Numbered from the stretch's first letter, positions 51,105-62,070 are shown. The stretch: DNA of 64,000 nt from Bacteroidota bacterium (GCA_023434025.1 JAEYTL010000021.1:1-64000), one strand, 5' to 3'. Translations and numbers: made by a program. The notes: generated by a model from the sequence alone, not told the origin.

Positions 51105-54100
51105 CTATCTTTTTAATGAAAAATGTGCTTTAAATGTTTTGGTCTGTCCGTTTTCCGAATATTCTACCGTAAACCAGTAATCCGTTGACGGAAGGTTCTG
51201 ACCGTTAAACGTTCCGTCCCAACCTTGACCTGCAGGAGCAATCTGTTTCAAGAACTTTCCATAGCGGTCAAAAATATAGATTTTTGCGTTAGGGTTAGTC
51301 TCTCTTAACGTAAAAATATTCCATGTGTCATTATGACCGTCTCCATTGGGGGTAAAGAATTTCGGATAATCAACTACAAACACCTCTATGGTAGCGTCCT
51401 GACAGCCGTTTAAATCCTGAACCGTCACCAGATGGCTTCCCGCACTAACGTTTGTAAATACATTGCTGGTTTGGAATGGCCCGTAGTCTAAACTATATAC
51501 ATAATTTGTATTGTTTTGATCCGGAATCGTGATTCCTTGTGCAATGATTGTTATTGTGGCGTTATCTGTAAAATAATTACTTTGTACATAACTCAACGTG
51601 GCTTGCTCAGACTGAATTACATTTACTGTTACCGTGTTTGAACATCTTTGTACGGTTTCTGTATTGATTACAGTTAAGGTATAAGCTCCTGGAGTATTTA
51701 CCGTTAGGTTTTCGTCTGTTCCTAATACATTTCCTGCTGAATCTGTCCAAGTAAATTCGTGCGTGGTTGGATTTAATCCACTCTCTAACACCGCTTCTCT
51801 GATAACATCACCGGTTTGAGGATCGGTACAGATAAAGTCATCCTGAACCGTTGGCTCGGGTAATTTATGTACCGTTAGGGTTACCGGAACAATCGTCGGA
51901 CAACCACTCTGCGTATTGGGATTAACCAGAACGGCATAGATATCCTGTGTCAGCGGTTCTGTGGTTGCAAAATTTGTTAAGTCTGTTCCGCTTAAAGCTC
52001 CGCTGTAATCATTCTCTGTTGCGGCTGTCTGAGCATCAGATTCATTTATAAAATAATACACTACTGTATCCGTATAATTATTTGTTCCTAACAGGATTGG
52101 TGTTACATCCGCGTCTAAATTAAACTCAGCCATACCATCATTCTCATCATCCTGATCATCACACTTAGTTACTGCCGGATCATCTGCCGCAATCGGATTG
52201 GCCGCTGTTCCCTCTTCAATTACTAAATCTACCGTACCCACAATATAACATCCCGTTACATTGTTTTCTACTCTCACATAAATTGTCTCCGGTGTGTTTA
52301 ACACACTGGTGCTTGTATAACTATTTGGTAACTGGGGCGTTCCTAATGCTGCAATAACAGCATCGGCATGATAGGTTACCGTAAAGTCTGCCGCACTTTG
52401 AGTGCCTAAAACTTTTGAATCTGCCTGACTTAATATAAATGGCTCTATGGTATCGCCCATCGCAACACATTGATACAAGCTAACCGGAGAGACAATAGCC
52501 GGTAAAGGATTCACAATTAATTGTAGTTCGACAATTTGATAACACCTTGGTTGAGTTGGATCGTTTGGAATGCGTGTTACCCGAACATAAATTGTTTGCT
52601 GATTCGGTGTTGTATTGGTATAATTCTCCGGATCCGGAATCCAGTTGGTTTCTGTTTGAGCATTTGACAACAATTCATAATAGGTCAGCACAAACTCAGC
52701 CGGATCAGCTCCATTGAGAATATAAGCTGCCCGCTCCGTTAAATCAAATTCTTCTAAACCATCTCCCGGATTAGTATAATCACAAGCTTCAATTGGTGCA
52801 GGATCAAATAACGGCTCCGGTGTGCTTACCACCCGAATTAATAAAGTGATATAACTATGACAACCTGCCGGTGAGGTAACCCTTACCCCTACAGATTGAA
52901 ATTGATGCTGGATATTGGTATAATTCTCAGGATTGCTTATCTGATCTTCATCATTCATAGCCTGAGCTATCGAGGGATAAAAGGCAACGGTATAACCGCC
53001 TAAATTATTAGTCAGGGCATTATTTCTGCTGGTTAAATCAAATTCTGCATAACCGTCATTTGGCAATTCATCACAAACATGAAGCGGTGCCGGTGTTATA
53101 AGCTGTAACGGAACATCTACATTCAATTCAAAACTGCTTACATCATAGCATTGAGTTGCTACATCGGTAACTCGAACCCAAATTGTTTGCGGGTTGGATG
53201 TGTTTTGAAATTGCGATGGATCTATTATTGCTCCAATATTGATGTCTGCCGCCCCACTTGAGGTGAAATAACGAACCTGATAGCTGGAAGCAGCTCCTGT
53301 TTGAGCAGCTAAAATCTCTGGTGTTAATGATGTTAAATCAAACTCTACGCCTATGCCATTGTATGGATTGCTGTCATTCGCATCACATTTTGATGGCATA
53401 ACCAAAGCAGGAATTTGCGGTTTCGGATTTACTTTCAGTTCAATCATCTCAACCGTGAAACATCCTGTTGCCAAATCTTCCATCCGGATATAAATATACT
53501 GACTTGACCCTTGATAATTTGCCGTTGTAGTGATGGCTACTCCCGGTAGATATGCCTCATCATAGGTCTCATAAAACCGGACTGAAAAATCGGACGGTGA
53601 TGCTCCGTTTAATATTCCATCTACCAAATCATCTAAATTAAAGACCGCAAACCCATCATTATTATCGTCACACAAAGTAACCGGATTTAATGGAAGGGTT
53701 GGTATCGGCAATGGCAGAACCCGTAAATCTAACGTTGTGGTTGAAAAACACGTTGTTTCCGGATCATATACGCGTACATGTAATGTTTGGAAAACACTCA
53801 CTTCGTTGATATAACTCAATGACAATGGAAATTCCCCTGTTTGAGCCTGAGCAAAGTCAAGGTGGAAACTTACCTCTAACCCTGCTTGACTTCCTACAAT
53901 TTCTGCAATGGCTTGCGTTAAATCAAATTCTTCACGACCATCGCCAGAATCATTTACATCACAAAGAGACAAAGGTGTTGGTAGATTGGCTATTGGCAAT
54001 GGATTTACAATTAAATCTAATGGTGCTACATCATAACATCCGGTTGCATTGATGGTAACTCTTACCCAAACTGTTGTTGTACCAGACAAGTAATTAGAAG

Positions 54101-57100
54101 CTATCTCCGGTGTTCCGTCATTGGCAGTTGTTTCACTGGCATGGAACGTAACGGTATGTAAACCAGCATCTAACCCGTCTAAAATATTGTCTATCTGAGT
54201 CGGTAAATCAAAATTCTCATCTCCGCTACTGTTAATATCACAAAGGGCATAAGCCGGTGGTGTTAAATTAATTACCGGGAATGGGTTCACAATTAAGTTG
54301 AATGACGTAACCGACGGACAGTCAAATGCTCCGGGATTAATCACTCGGACATAAATCGTTTGAAGCCATGGTACTTCTGACTGATAATTTGATGTATTTG
54401 GAATGGATGCTCCTCCATAAAAAGCATCATCATACGTTTCGTGGTACGTTACTATTAAACTCGTATCGCCACCAGTTATGAAATTCTCCGTCTGAAGCAA
54501 ATTAAAGGTAAACCGACCATTATTGTCATCATCACATTCAACCAAATCGGCTGGTGTAAAAATGGTTGGTGCCGGCGAAACGGTTACGGTGGCTGTCTGA
54601 CTAAGCGGAACTGAACAAACCGGGATGGTATTGGTAAAAACACCTATCAGATTAAATGTCGTTGTTGTGCTATAGTTAGCTGTAATCGCAAAAATACCCG
54701 AAGTATCAATATCCTGGGTTTGCACTGCTCCTGAACCGATGGTATACTCTATCGTTGATCCTGGTGTGGCTGTAAAAGTAATGGTTGCCTCACCGGTTGG
54801 ACACACTGTTATATCTCCTGAAACACTTGCTGTTGGAAGTGGTAGTAACGTTACTGTTCCAATTGCTGCTGCAGAAGAACATCCTGTTACGGTATCGGTA
54901 ATAATCACACTATACACGCCCGCCTCTGTGGTGGTAAAGCTCGCCACATTACCCGGATTTGCTCCTGATGGAACTGTCCACGTATAATCATAACTACCTG
55001 TCCCTCCTGCCGTGGCGGTCAGGGTTGCCAGATCGCCTGCACAAACCGTAGGGCTATTGACTGTTACTGTCGGGTTTGGATTAACGGTTACTGTGCCCGA
55101 AGCACTCACCGAGAAACATCCCGTTACCGTGTCGGTGATAATTACGCTATATACACCTGGTACAGTAGTGGTAAAGCTCGCTACATTACCCGGGTTAGAT
55201 CCTGATGGAACTGTCCATACATAATCATAGCTACCTGCTAAACCAGGAGTTGCTATTACGGTGGCAGCCACTCCCTCACAAACACTCGGACTATTAACCG
55301 TTACTGTTGGGTTTGGGTTAATTGTTACTGTACCCGAAGCACTGGTAGAAAAACATCCTGTTACCGTATCGGTTATCACGACACTGTAAACTCCCGGTAA
55401 GGTGGTGGTAAAGCTTGCTACATTACCCGGGTTAGGTCCTGAAGGAACTGTCCAAGCGTAGTCATAGCTACCTGCAACAGCCGGGGTGGCAGTAACGGTG
55501 GCGGATGTTCCAACACAAACACTAGGGCTATTAACGCTCACTATTGGGTTTAAATTTATAGTCACTGTACCGGAAGCACTTGCTGAAAAACAACCTGTGG
55601 CTGTATCGGTGATAATGACGCTATACACACCCGCTTCTGTGGTGGTAAAACTCGCCACATTACCCGGATTTGTTCCTGATGGAACTGTCCAAACATAATC
55701 ATAACTGCCAGGTACTCCTGGTGTGGCAGTAACCGTGGCTAGTGTACCTTCACATTCTGTTGGACTATTGACTGTGACTGTTGGATTTGGGTTAGATGTT
55801 ACCGTACCCGAGGCACTTGCTGAAAAACAACCTGTGGCTGTATCGGTAATAACAACACTATACACACCTGCATCGGTGGTTGTAAAACTTGCTACGTTAC
55901 CTGGATTTGTTCCTGATGGAACTGTCCAGACATAATCATAACTACCTGCTACGCCTGGCGTGGCAGTAACGGTAGCCGGTACCCCATCACAAACAGAAGG
56001 ACTGTTTACGCTTACTGTTGGGTTTGGATTAACAGTTACTGTACCCGAGGCACTCGCTGAAAAACAGCCTGTCGCTGTATCGGTGATAATTACGCTATAC
56101 ACCCCCGCTTCTGTGGTGGTAAAGCTCGCCACATTACCCGGATTGGCAACTGGTGCAGGAACTGTCCAAGCGTAATCATAACTGCCTGCTACGGCTGGTG
56201 TGGCAATAACGGTAGCAGCTATGCCATCACAAACACTGGGGCTATTAACGCTCACTATGGGATTTAAATTTATAGTCACTGTACCGGAAGCACTTGTTGA
56301 AAAACAGCCTGTTACCGTATCGGTGATAATCACACTATATACACCCGGTATGGTGGTAGTGAAACTTGCCACATTACCTGGGTTTGTTCCTGATGGAACT
56401 GTCCAAACATAATCATAACTGCCTGCTACGCCTGGCGTGGCAGTAACTGTGGCAGGTGTACCTTCACATTCCGTCGGGCTATTGACTGTGACTGTTGGAT
56501 TAGGATTAATAGTCACTGTACCCGAAGCACTTGCTGAGAAACATCCCGTTACCGTATCTGTTATAATGACACTATATACACCCGGTACAATGGTGGTAAA
56601 ACTTGCCACATCCCCAGGGTCGCCAGCTCCGGAAGGATATGTCCAGGCATACGTATAGCTGCCCGCAACACCCGGAGTGGCTGTTACTGTGGCAGCAGCT
56701 CCATCGCATAATGACGGGCTGTTGACCGCTACTGTCGGAATAGGGTCAATGGTTACTGTACCTGAAGCACTGGTAGAAAAACATCCCGTTACCGTGTCGG
56801 TTATCACGACACTGTAAACTCCCGGTATGGTGGTGGTAAAACTCGCTACATTACCCGGGTTAGGTCCTGATGGAACGTTCCAAACATAATCATAACTGCC
56901 CGGTATACCCGGGGTTGCTGTAACGGTGGCCGCTGTACCTTCACATTCCGTCGGGCTATTGACCGTGACCGTAGGAGTTGGATTGACCGTGACCGTTATA
57001 TCAAATGTATCCGTACAAATATTCGGTGAAGTTCCCACAGAAGCCGTTACACTGTAAATCACATCCAAAGGAGAATTGGTCGTATTGGTTAAACTCTGGC

Positions 57101-60100
57101 TAATACTGCTTTGTCCTGTCGTTTCTGCCGATGCTCCCGTAATACCGGAAGGAGATGAAACCGTCCAGGTATAAATCGTTCCCGTTGGCACAACCTCGGG
57201 GGACATCGTAACAGGCGTAACCGTAAAACTATCTTCAGAACAAATCGAAACAACCCTGTTATTGATAACCGGTAAGGGGTTGACTCTTACAGTGATCGTA
57301 AAGGTATCTGTACAGACATTTGGTGCTGTTCCTGCGGATACTGTCACGGTGTAAACAACATCTAACTCCACTTCGGTTGAATTGGTCAATGTCTGGCTGA
57401 TTGTTGTTTGAGGGGTCGTTTGGTCTGAAGCTCCCGTTATTCCTGACGGAGCCACTACTGTCCAGGTGTAAGTTGATCCTAACGGAACAATATCAGTGCC
57501 ATTGGTACTTGGTGTTACAGTAAAGGTCTGTGCCGAACAAATAGCCGGAGCAACATTTGAAATACTTGGTTTTGGATTTACTGTAACAGTAATATCAAAA
57601 ATATCAGTACAAATATCAGGGGCTGTTCCCACCGAAGCTGTTACCGTATAAACTACATTAATCGGTGCATCTGTTGTGTTCGTCAACGTTTGACTGATAG
57701 TCGTTTGCGGAGTTGCCTGATCTGAAGCACCTGTAATTCCTGCCGGTGCTACAACCGTCCAGGTATAAGTAGTGCCGGTTGGCACAATATCCGGTGATGC
57801 CGTTACCGGAGTAACGGAGAAACTATCTTCTGAACATATTGTTTGATTAATGTCTGCAATAAATGGTGTGGGGTTAATTGTTAGTGTGAAAGAGGTAGTA
57901 GCATAAACATTAGGGCTTCCTATCCTTTGAACCCTGACAAAAATAGTTTCATTCGTACCATTATAAGCATCAGCCGGTGAAATGGGTAGACTACCGGAAT
58001 CTGCTTCCGTCTGATCGTTGTGATAACTCACTTCAAATAAAGTTGGATCCAAACCATTCAAAGCATTCGCATCATTCTCTGTTAAATCAAAGATTTCAAA
58101 ATTATTTCCGGGCGTTACTTCATCACATAGTGCCAAATCATCCGCTAATGGGTTTAAACCCGTAATCAACAAAAACGGACGAACATAGATACAGTTTGTC
58201 AGATTATTGGCTACAGCGGCATAAATTGTTTTCGGATTTTCATCACTTTCATAGTTTGTCAAATCAGTAATGTTATTCAACGCTAACTCTTCAGCATCTG
58301 TTTGATTTTCATAATATAAAATCTGATACTGTCCTGCTGGTTCTCCATTTAAGATAATTGGGGTGTTTTGTGTAATATCAAAAAATTCATCTATCGAAAA
58401 TAAATTTACAGGATTCGCTGTATTATCCGGTAAAAAATTAGCTGCAATAGTATTCTCTATGACATCATTCACGATACAATTATCGTAGGTTACTCTTGCG
58501 GTGTAGGTAGTGTTTTCGGTAGGACAAACCGTAATGGTTCTATCTGTTCCGATAAGCGTGGTACCTTCAAACCATTCTAACGTTGTTACAGATGGTCCGT
58601 TTGGAGTAAATCGCCAGGCCTCTTCAAATGCACTCCATGTTCCAACATCTCTTCCCGGAGCGGCTAAGGAAGGTGGATTTGCTCCTCCTCCTTTAATTCC
58701 GATTACGCCCCGTCCCTGATTCCATGCACAACTACCAACATGCCGTCTCTTGACATATACCTCAATTATATTTGATATCTCATATAAAACTATTTGATAG
58801 GTTTGTACCCCCATGTTGTAGCCACAGCTAAAAAGAGCAAAGTTATCAAAATTAACGATAAACTTACGGCATGGATATGTACCATGTATAGCATAATTAA
58901 GGCTCCTTACAACCCCGGCTGGTCGTGGAACTCCTGTATTTGTATCCTGATAAACTCCCATAATCACATTCCTGAAAGGACTATCAATCCCTCCTCCTCC
59001 CGGAAAATTTACATTTGACAATGGTGCCTGAGTAATGTTCCAGGCCTGTCCTCCCTGATCTGGTCCGGGATAATTTGTCCCGAAATTAATGGTTCCGTTA
59101 TCTCCAAATTGAAGCGTATCAAACACATTTCCGTAAAAACAAAAATTAAAGGGTAATGAAAATACTCCTGAAAAAGAATCATCTACTTGCAAAGGCAATC
59201 TTGTGAAACTCGGGTCATCAAATGCTGCTTGCGGACAATAGGCTATTTGTGTAACCTCATAAGAAGAAGTTGATCTTACATCTGTATAATCGGTTGTAAG
59301 TTCAAAACATTCACCGGGCTGGCATAAATCAGGTATACTCCCCCCTGTTGTTGCATCCATGGCTATGACCGTAGCACAGCCATTTTGCTGAACTGTTATT
59401 GTTATTGAGTCTGAAACCGGATTACCACATAAAAGCGGCGGTCCGATAAAAATACTATTAACAGTATAAGTGATTGTTTCTAAAAGAGGTGTTGAAGTAG
59501 TCCAGGTAAAAGTTCCCGCAGAATTTAAAACCACCGTATGAGAAGTTCCCGCAGAGGAAACAAAATTTACAATTCCAAAAGGAGTACCTGTAAAAGTAAT
59601 TGTTCCATACGTATTAGGACATGTTGTGTAGTCATTTGACACTGTTACAGAAGGAACTGTCAGGGTAACCGATCTGGTTAAAACACAATCAATTGTTTCT
59701 GTAAATGATATATCATCCAAAGCAAAATCGTTTCCTGCTTCTGTAGTTGTCCGGTTATAAATACATATTTCAGCTGTCGTATTACTTCCATTTGTCCACG
59801 TATAAGTATATTCTACCCAATCACAAGTAGTTGAAGGAGCTATTTCGGCAGGAGCTAAAGAAACACCATTGATCAAAACTTCTAAATTTGCCGGATTAGG
59901 TAATGCGACTGACTGAGCCCAATATGAAAAGGTATATGTTCGTCCGTTGTTCACAGGCACTGTCTGACACCAGACTCTATCATTTCCGCCATTAGCAACA
60001 GAACCGTCAACAACCATCATATTACCTGTTCCGTTTGTATGATCTGTACAACTTTCAAATCCGGCAAACCAGACCTGAGCATTGGGGACTACAGCATAAG

Positions 60101-61241
60101 CCCCCTGAACACCAACCGGATCTACCGGATTAAGGTATTGATAATCTGTAGCAAACCCTATATTACCCTGAGAAAAATCACCATTAAAAATAAGGTTTCT
60201 AACCACCGGCTGTGTTGATGTAACCGTGTAAATTGTTGTTTCTGTAGGACTAACTGTAACAGCAGCATTTGCAGGATTTATTAAAGACGGATCAACCGGA
60301 GATGAAGTCCAATTGTAATTTCCTCCGCCGGATGCTGTTAAGGTGATTGGTATTCCGCTACAAACCATTCTGTCTGCCGGACTTATTGTTAATGTATTTG
60401 CAGCGGGTTGGGTAACAATCACATTGTTGGTCGTAATTGTCTCTGACGCACTATCTGTCACAGAAATCGTGTAGGTTCCGGCAGGAAGAGCTGTAAAGAA
60501 ACCCGTGGAATTCGACTGACTTACAGGCCCCGTAATTGAGTAATTATAAGGCCCTGTACCACCTTGAGCATACATGGAAATAGAACCATCATTTACTCCA
60601 AAACAAGTAGCGTTTAGCACTAAATGCCCCATTGAAAGCGGCACTAATCTCCGCAATGAAATATCATCTATCGCAAAGTCATTTCCTACTGCACTTTGGT
60701 TTACGTTGTAAAGTTCAAACCTTCTGTTAGGGGCTCCGGGTTCAGATACAGTGTAATTAAAACTTACTTCCTGCCATCCGGTTGAAGGGTTAGTTACTAC
60801 ATAACTCGCATTAAAATAAGTGGCAGCTGCTGCCATGATTCTTAAACCAATTTCAGGTTGTGGATTAGTATTGTTTACCGACCTGATAAAGAAAGAGAAT
60901 CTGTACGTCTCTCCTGCCTGAAGCGTAATATCGCCATTAGTACTCCAGAAAACTTCTGATTGAGAAGATGCACCGTCACAAACCATCATTAAACCAGTTC
61001 CTGTTGTATGATCTGCAGAACTTACAAAATTAGTTGTATTTAATAAATTTGAATTGTTTATAATAGCATACTGTCTTGGGGTACTATTTGCCTGACCAGC
61101 TCCCGGATTTATATAGTTATAGGCTGATTGGAAACCAATTCCGTTTCCTTGCTCAAAATCTCCGTTCGGAATTAAATTCTGAGCATTTAAAAAGCTGATT
61201 ATAAAATAACTAAATAAACAAAATAGTATTCTTAGGTTCAT
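51105..61241 (-). CDS. giant T9SS type B adhesin-like protein, 3378 aa
   Basis: A signal peptide (MNLRILFCLFSYFIISFLNA) leads into two carbohydrate-binding-like jellyroll domains (NLIPNGDFEQGNG near 23; NLIFNGDFSQGNI near 350). A SprB-like module (CFGVNDGSISMYAQGGTGPY) sits between them. A large middle domain, three PKD-like modules of about 88 residues (FTVTPSTNGTD type, about 1160-1420) and nine tandem modules of 79-80 residues (1423-2135) follow. About ten Cys/Asp modules (CDDNNDGF, CDVND) come next, and the type B sorting domain (FFTPNGDGHNDTW, IFDRYGKFLK, STDYWF, HFSLKR) ends the chain. Sorting-domain proteins are exported by the T9SS and held at or released from the surface, often serving in adhesion or gliding. 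It shares its C-terminus plan with the 5011 gene but has AT-richer codons. Confidence 0.93.
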   Translation of the reverse strand: MNLRILFCLFSYFIISFLNAQNLIPNGDFEQGNGIGFQSAYNYINPGAGQANSTPRQYAIINNSNLLNTTNFVSSADHTTGTGLMMVCDGASSQSEVFWSTNGDITLQAGETYRFSFFIRSVNNTNPQPEIGLRIMAAAATYFNASYVVTNPSTGWQEVSFNYTVSEPGAPNRRFELYNVNQSAVGNDFAIDDISLRRLVPLSMGHLVLNATCFGVNDGSISMYAQGGTGPYNYSITGPVSQSNSTGFFTALPAGTYTISVTDSASETITTNNVIVTQPAANTLTISPADRMVCSGIPITLTASGGGNYNWTSSPVDPSLINPANAAVTVSPTETTIYTVTSTQPVVRNLIFNGDFSQGNIGFATDYQYLNPVDPVGVQGAYAVVPNAQVWFAGFESCTDHTNGTGNMMVVDGSVANGGNDRVWCQTVPVNNGRTYTFSYWAQSVALPNPANLEVLINGVSLAPAEIAPSTTCDWVEYTYTWTNGSNTTAEICIYNRTTTEAGNDFALDDISFTETIDCVLTRSVTLTVPSVTVSNDYTTCPNTYGTITFTGTPFGIVNFVSSAGTSHTVVLNSAGTFTWTTSTPLLETITYTVNSIFIGPPLLCGNPVSDSITITVQQNGCATVIAMDATTGGSIPDLCQPGECFELTTDYTDVRSTSSYEVTQIAYCPQAAFDDPSFTRLPLQVDDSFSGVFSLPFNFCFYGNVFDTLQFGDNGTINFGTNYPGPDQGGQAWNITQAPLSNVNFPGGGGIDSPFRNVIMGVYQDTNTGVPRPAGVVRSLNYAIHGTYPCRKFIVNFDNFALFSCGYNMGVQTYQIVLYEISNIIEVYVKRRHVGSCAWNQGRGVIGIKGGGANPPSLAAPGRDVGTWSAFEEAWRFTPNGPSVTTLEWFEGTTLIGTDRTITVCPTENTTYTARVTYDNCIVNDVIENTIAANFLPDNTANPVNLFSIDEFFDITQNTPIILNGEPAGQYQILYYENQTDAEELALNNITDLTNYESDENPKTIYAAVANNLTNCIYVRPFLLITGLNPLADDLALCDEVTPGNNFEIFDLTENDANALNGLDPTLFEVSYHNDQTEADSGSLPISPADAYNGTNETIFVRVQRIGSPNVYATTSFTLTINPTPFIADINQTICSEDSFSVTPVTASPDIVPTGTTYTWTVVAPAGITGASDQATPQTTISQTLTNTTDAPINVVYTVTASVGTAPDICTDIFDITVTVNPKPSISNVAPAICSAQTFTVTPSTNGTDIVPLGSTYTWTVVAPSGITGASDQTTPQTTISQTLTNSTEVELDVVYTVTVSAGTAPNVCTDTFTITVRVNPLPVINNRVVSICSEDSFTVTPVTMSPEVVPTGTIYTWTVSSPSGITGASAETTGQSSISQSLTNTTNSPLDVIYSVTASVGTSPNICTDTFDITVTVNPTPTVTVNSPTECEGTAATVTATPGIPGSYDYVWNVPSGPNPGNVASFTTTIPGVYSVVITDTVTGCFSTSASGTVTIDPIPTVAVNSPSLCDGAAATVTATPGVAGSYTYAWTYPSGAGDPGDVASFTTIVPGVYSVIITDTVTGCFSASASGTVTINPNPTVTVNSPTECEGTPATVTATPGVAGSYDYVWTVPSGTNPGNVASFTTTIPGVYSVIITDTVTGCFSTSASGTVTINLNPIVSVNSPSVCDGIAATVIATPAVAGSYDYAWTVPAPVANPGNVASFTTTEAGVYSVIITDTATGCFSASASGTVTVNPNPTVSVNSPSVCDGVPATVTATPGVAGSYDYVWTVPSGTNPGNVASFTTTDAGVYSVVITDTATGCFSASASGTVTSNPNPTVTVNSPTECEGTLATVTATPGVPGSYDYVWTVPSGTNPGNVASFTTTEAGVYSVIITDTATGCFSASASGTVTINLNPIVSVNSPSVCVGTSATVTATPAVAGSYDYAWTVPSGPNPGNVASFTTTLPGVYSVVITDTVTGCFSTSASGTVTINPNPTVTVNSPSVCEGVAATVIATPGLAGSYDYVWTVPSGSNPGNVASFTTTVPGVYSVIITDTVTGCFSVSASGTVTVNPNPTVTVNSPTVCAGDLATLTATAGGTGSYDYTWTVPSGANPGNVASFTTTEAGVYSVIITDTVTGCSSAAAIGTVTLLPLPTASVSGDITVCPTGEATITFTATPGSTIEYTIGSGAVQTQDIDTSGIFAITANYSTTTTFNLIGVFTNTIPVCSVPLSQTATVTVSPAPTIFTPADLVECDDDNNGRFTFNLLQTENFITGGDTSLIVTYHETYDDAFYGGASIPNTSNYQSEVPWLQTIYVRVINPGAFDCPSVTSFNLIVNPFPVINLTPPAYALCDINSSGDENFDLPTQIDNILDGLDAGLHTVTFHASETTANDGTPEIASNYLSGTTTVWVRVTINATGCYDVAPLDLIVNPLPIANLPTPLSLCDVNDSGDGREEFDLTQAIAEIVGSQAGLEVSFHLDFAQAQTGEFPLSLSYINEVSVFQTLHVRVYDPETTCFSTTTLDLRVLPLPIPTLPLNPVTLCDDNNDGFAVFNLDDLVDGILNGASPSDFSVRFYETYDEAYLPGVAITTTANYQGSSQYIYIRMEDLATGCFTVEMIELKVNPKPQIPALVMPSKCDANDSNPYNGIGVEFDLTSLTPEILAAQTGAASSYQVRYFTSSGAADINIGAIIDPSQFQNTSNPQTIWVRVTDVATQCYDVSSFELNVDVPLQLITPAPLHVCDELPNDGYAEFDLTSRNNALTNNLGGYTVAFYPSIAQAMNDEDQISNPENYTNIQHQFQSVGVRVTSPAGCHSYITLLIRVVSTPEPLFDPAPIEACDYTNPGDGLEEFDLTERAAYILNGADPAEFVLTYYELLSNAQTETNWIPDPENYTNTTPNQQTIYVRVTRIPNDPTQPRCYQIVELQLIVNPLPAIVSPVSLYQCVAMGDTIEPFILSQADSKVLGTQSAADFTVTYHADAVIAALGTPQLPNSYTSTSVLNTPETIYVRVENNVTGCYIVGTVDLVIEEGTAANPIAADDPAVTKCDDQDDENDGMAEFNLDADVTPILLGTNNYTDTVVYYFINESDAQTAATENDYSGALSGTDLTNFATTEPLTQDIYAVLVNPNTQSGCPTIVPVTLTVHKLPEPTVQDDFICTDPQTGDVIREAVLESGLNPTTHEFTWTDSAGNVLGTDENLTVNTPGAYTLTVINTETVQRCSNTVTVNVIQSEQATLSYVQSNYFTDNATITIIAQGITIPDQNNTNYVYSLDYGPFQTSNVFTNVSAGSHLVTVQDLNGCQDATIEVFVVDYPKFFTPNGDGHNDTWNIFTLRETNPNAKIYIFDRYGKFLKQIAPAGQGWDGTFNGQNLPSTDYWFTVEYSENGQTKTFKAHFSLKR
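54837..56975 (-). repeat. nine tandem repeats of about 237 bp inside the giant gene
   Basis: 2139 bases encode residues 1423-2135 as nine modules: seven of 79 residues, and two (the second and fourth) of 80. Each reads P-T-V-x-V-N-S-P-x-x-C at its start and TDTxTGCFSxSASGTVT near its end, so each has two cysteines about 54 residues apart. Modules 3, 4, 5 match 6, 7, 8 in order (for example PIVSVNSPSVC occurs only in 4 and 7), pointing to duplication of a three-module block of about 711-714 bp. Confidence 0.92.
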
Positions 61242-61352
61242 AGTTTGGAATTTTTAAAGCTGGAAATTTACATATTTTTAACTTATAATTATCTTAAAAT
61301 TTCTATTTTTTACAATTGATTTTTTTATCCTGAAAAATTTCTTGGTTTTGTT

Positions 61353-61360
61353 TATCTTTG
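61353..61360 (+). promoter_or_regulatory. -7 element of folE
   Basis: TATCTTTG matches TAnnTTTG exactly and lies 38 bases before the ATG at 61399. The 12 bases around it (ttttgtttatctttg) are identical to those around the promoter at 8448. Confidence 0.5.
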
Positions 61361-61398
61361 CTGACTTTAATCAGTCATACCTATATATAAAAATTTTA

Positions 61399-62070
61399 AT
61401 GAACAGTAACGATACTTTTTCGGATGATTTAGGTGATAACCATATCGGAACCTCGGTAGACAATCCGTTGCGAAAAGATGCTTTTGATTTAACTGATGAG
61501 CAAAAAATAGAGTTAATTAAAAAAGACGTGACAAACATCCTGACGACTCTCGGAATGGATCTGACCGACGACAGCATGAAAGGCACCCCTAACCGTGTGG
61601 CAAAAATGTTTGTCAAAGAGATTTTTGGTGGTTTGAACCCGACTAAAAAACCCAGTTCTTCCACTTTTGAAAACGGCTATAAATATGGTGAAATGCTGGT
61701 TGAAAAAAACATTACGCTTTATTCCACCTGCGAGCACCATCTGTTACCTATCGTGGGTCGTGCTCATTTGGCTTACATCTCCAGCGGCAAAGTAATCGGA
61801 CTTTCTAAAATGAACCGCATTGTGGATTATTATGCCAAGCGACCTCAGGTGCAGGAAAGACTGACCATGCAGATTGTGAAAGAACTGCAAAAGGCTTTGG
61901 ATACCGAAGATGTTGCCTGTGTAATCGACGCTAAACATTTATGTGTAAACTCAAGAGGCATCCGTGATATTGAAAGCAGCACAGTTACCTCTGAATTTGG
62001 AGGAAAGTTTAAAGATGAAAAAGTACGGAGAGAGTTTTTGGACTACATTAAACTGGATACGAAGTTTTAG
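61399..62070 (+). CDS. folE: GTP cyclohydrolase I
   Basis: 223 residues from ATG 61399; a longer frame from 61342 runs through the promoter. Zinc and active-site residues are present: STCEHHLLPIVGRAHLAYI (Cys and His ligands), VACVIDAKHLCVNSRGI (second Cys ligand, substrate loop) and STVTSEFGG. It turns GTP into dihydroneopterin triphosphate, the entry to folate and pterin synthesis. It is divergent from the giant adhesin gene and is followed by a gap before cysS. Confidence 0.96.
   Translation: MNSNDTFSDDLGDNHIGTSVDNPLRKDAFDLTDEQKIELIKKDVTNILTTLGMDLTDDSMKGTPNRVAKMFVKEIFGGLNPTKKPSSSTFENGYKYGEMLVEKNITLYSTCEHHLLPIVGRAHLAYISSGKVIGLSKMNRIVDYYAKRPQVQERLTMQIVKELQKALDTEDVACVIDAKHLCVNSRGIRDIESSTVTSEFGGKFKDEKVRREFLDYIKLDTKF

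Noticed and set aside
55012..56658. Series of similar plus-strand frames of 70-73 codons spaced 237-240 bases
   Set aside because: They are the antisense of the tandem modules in the giant gene. Their regular spacing comes from the repeat, and they lack start signals.
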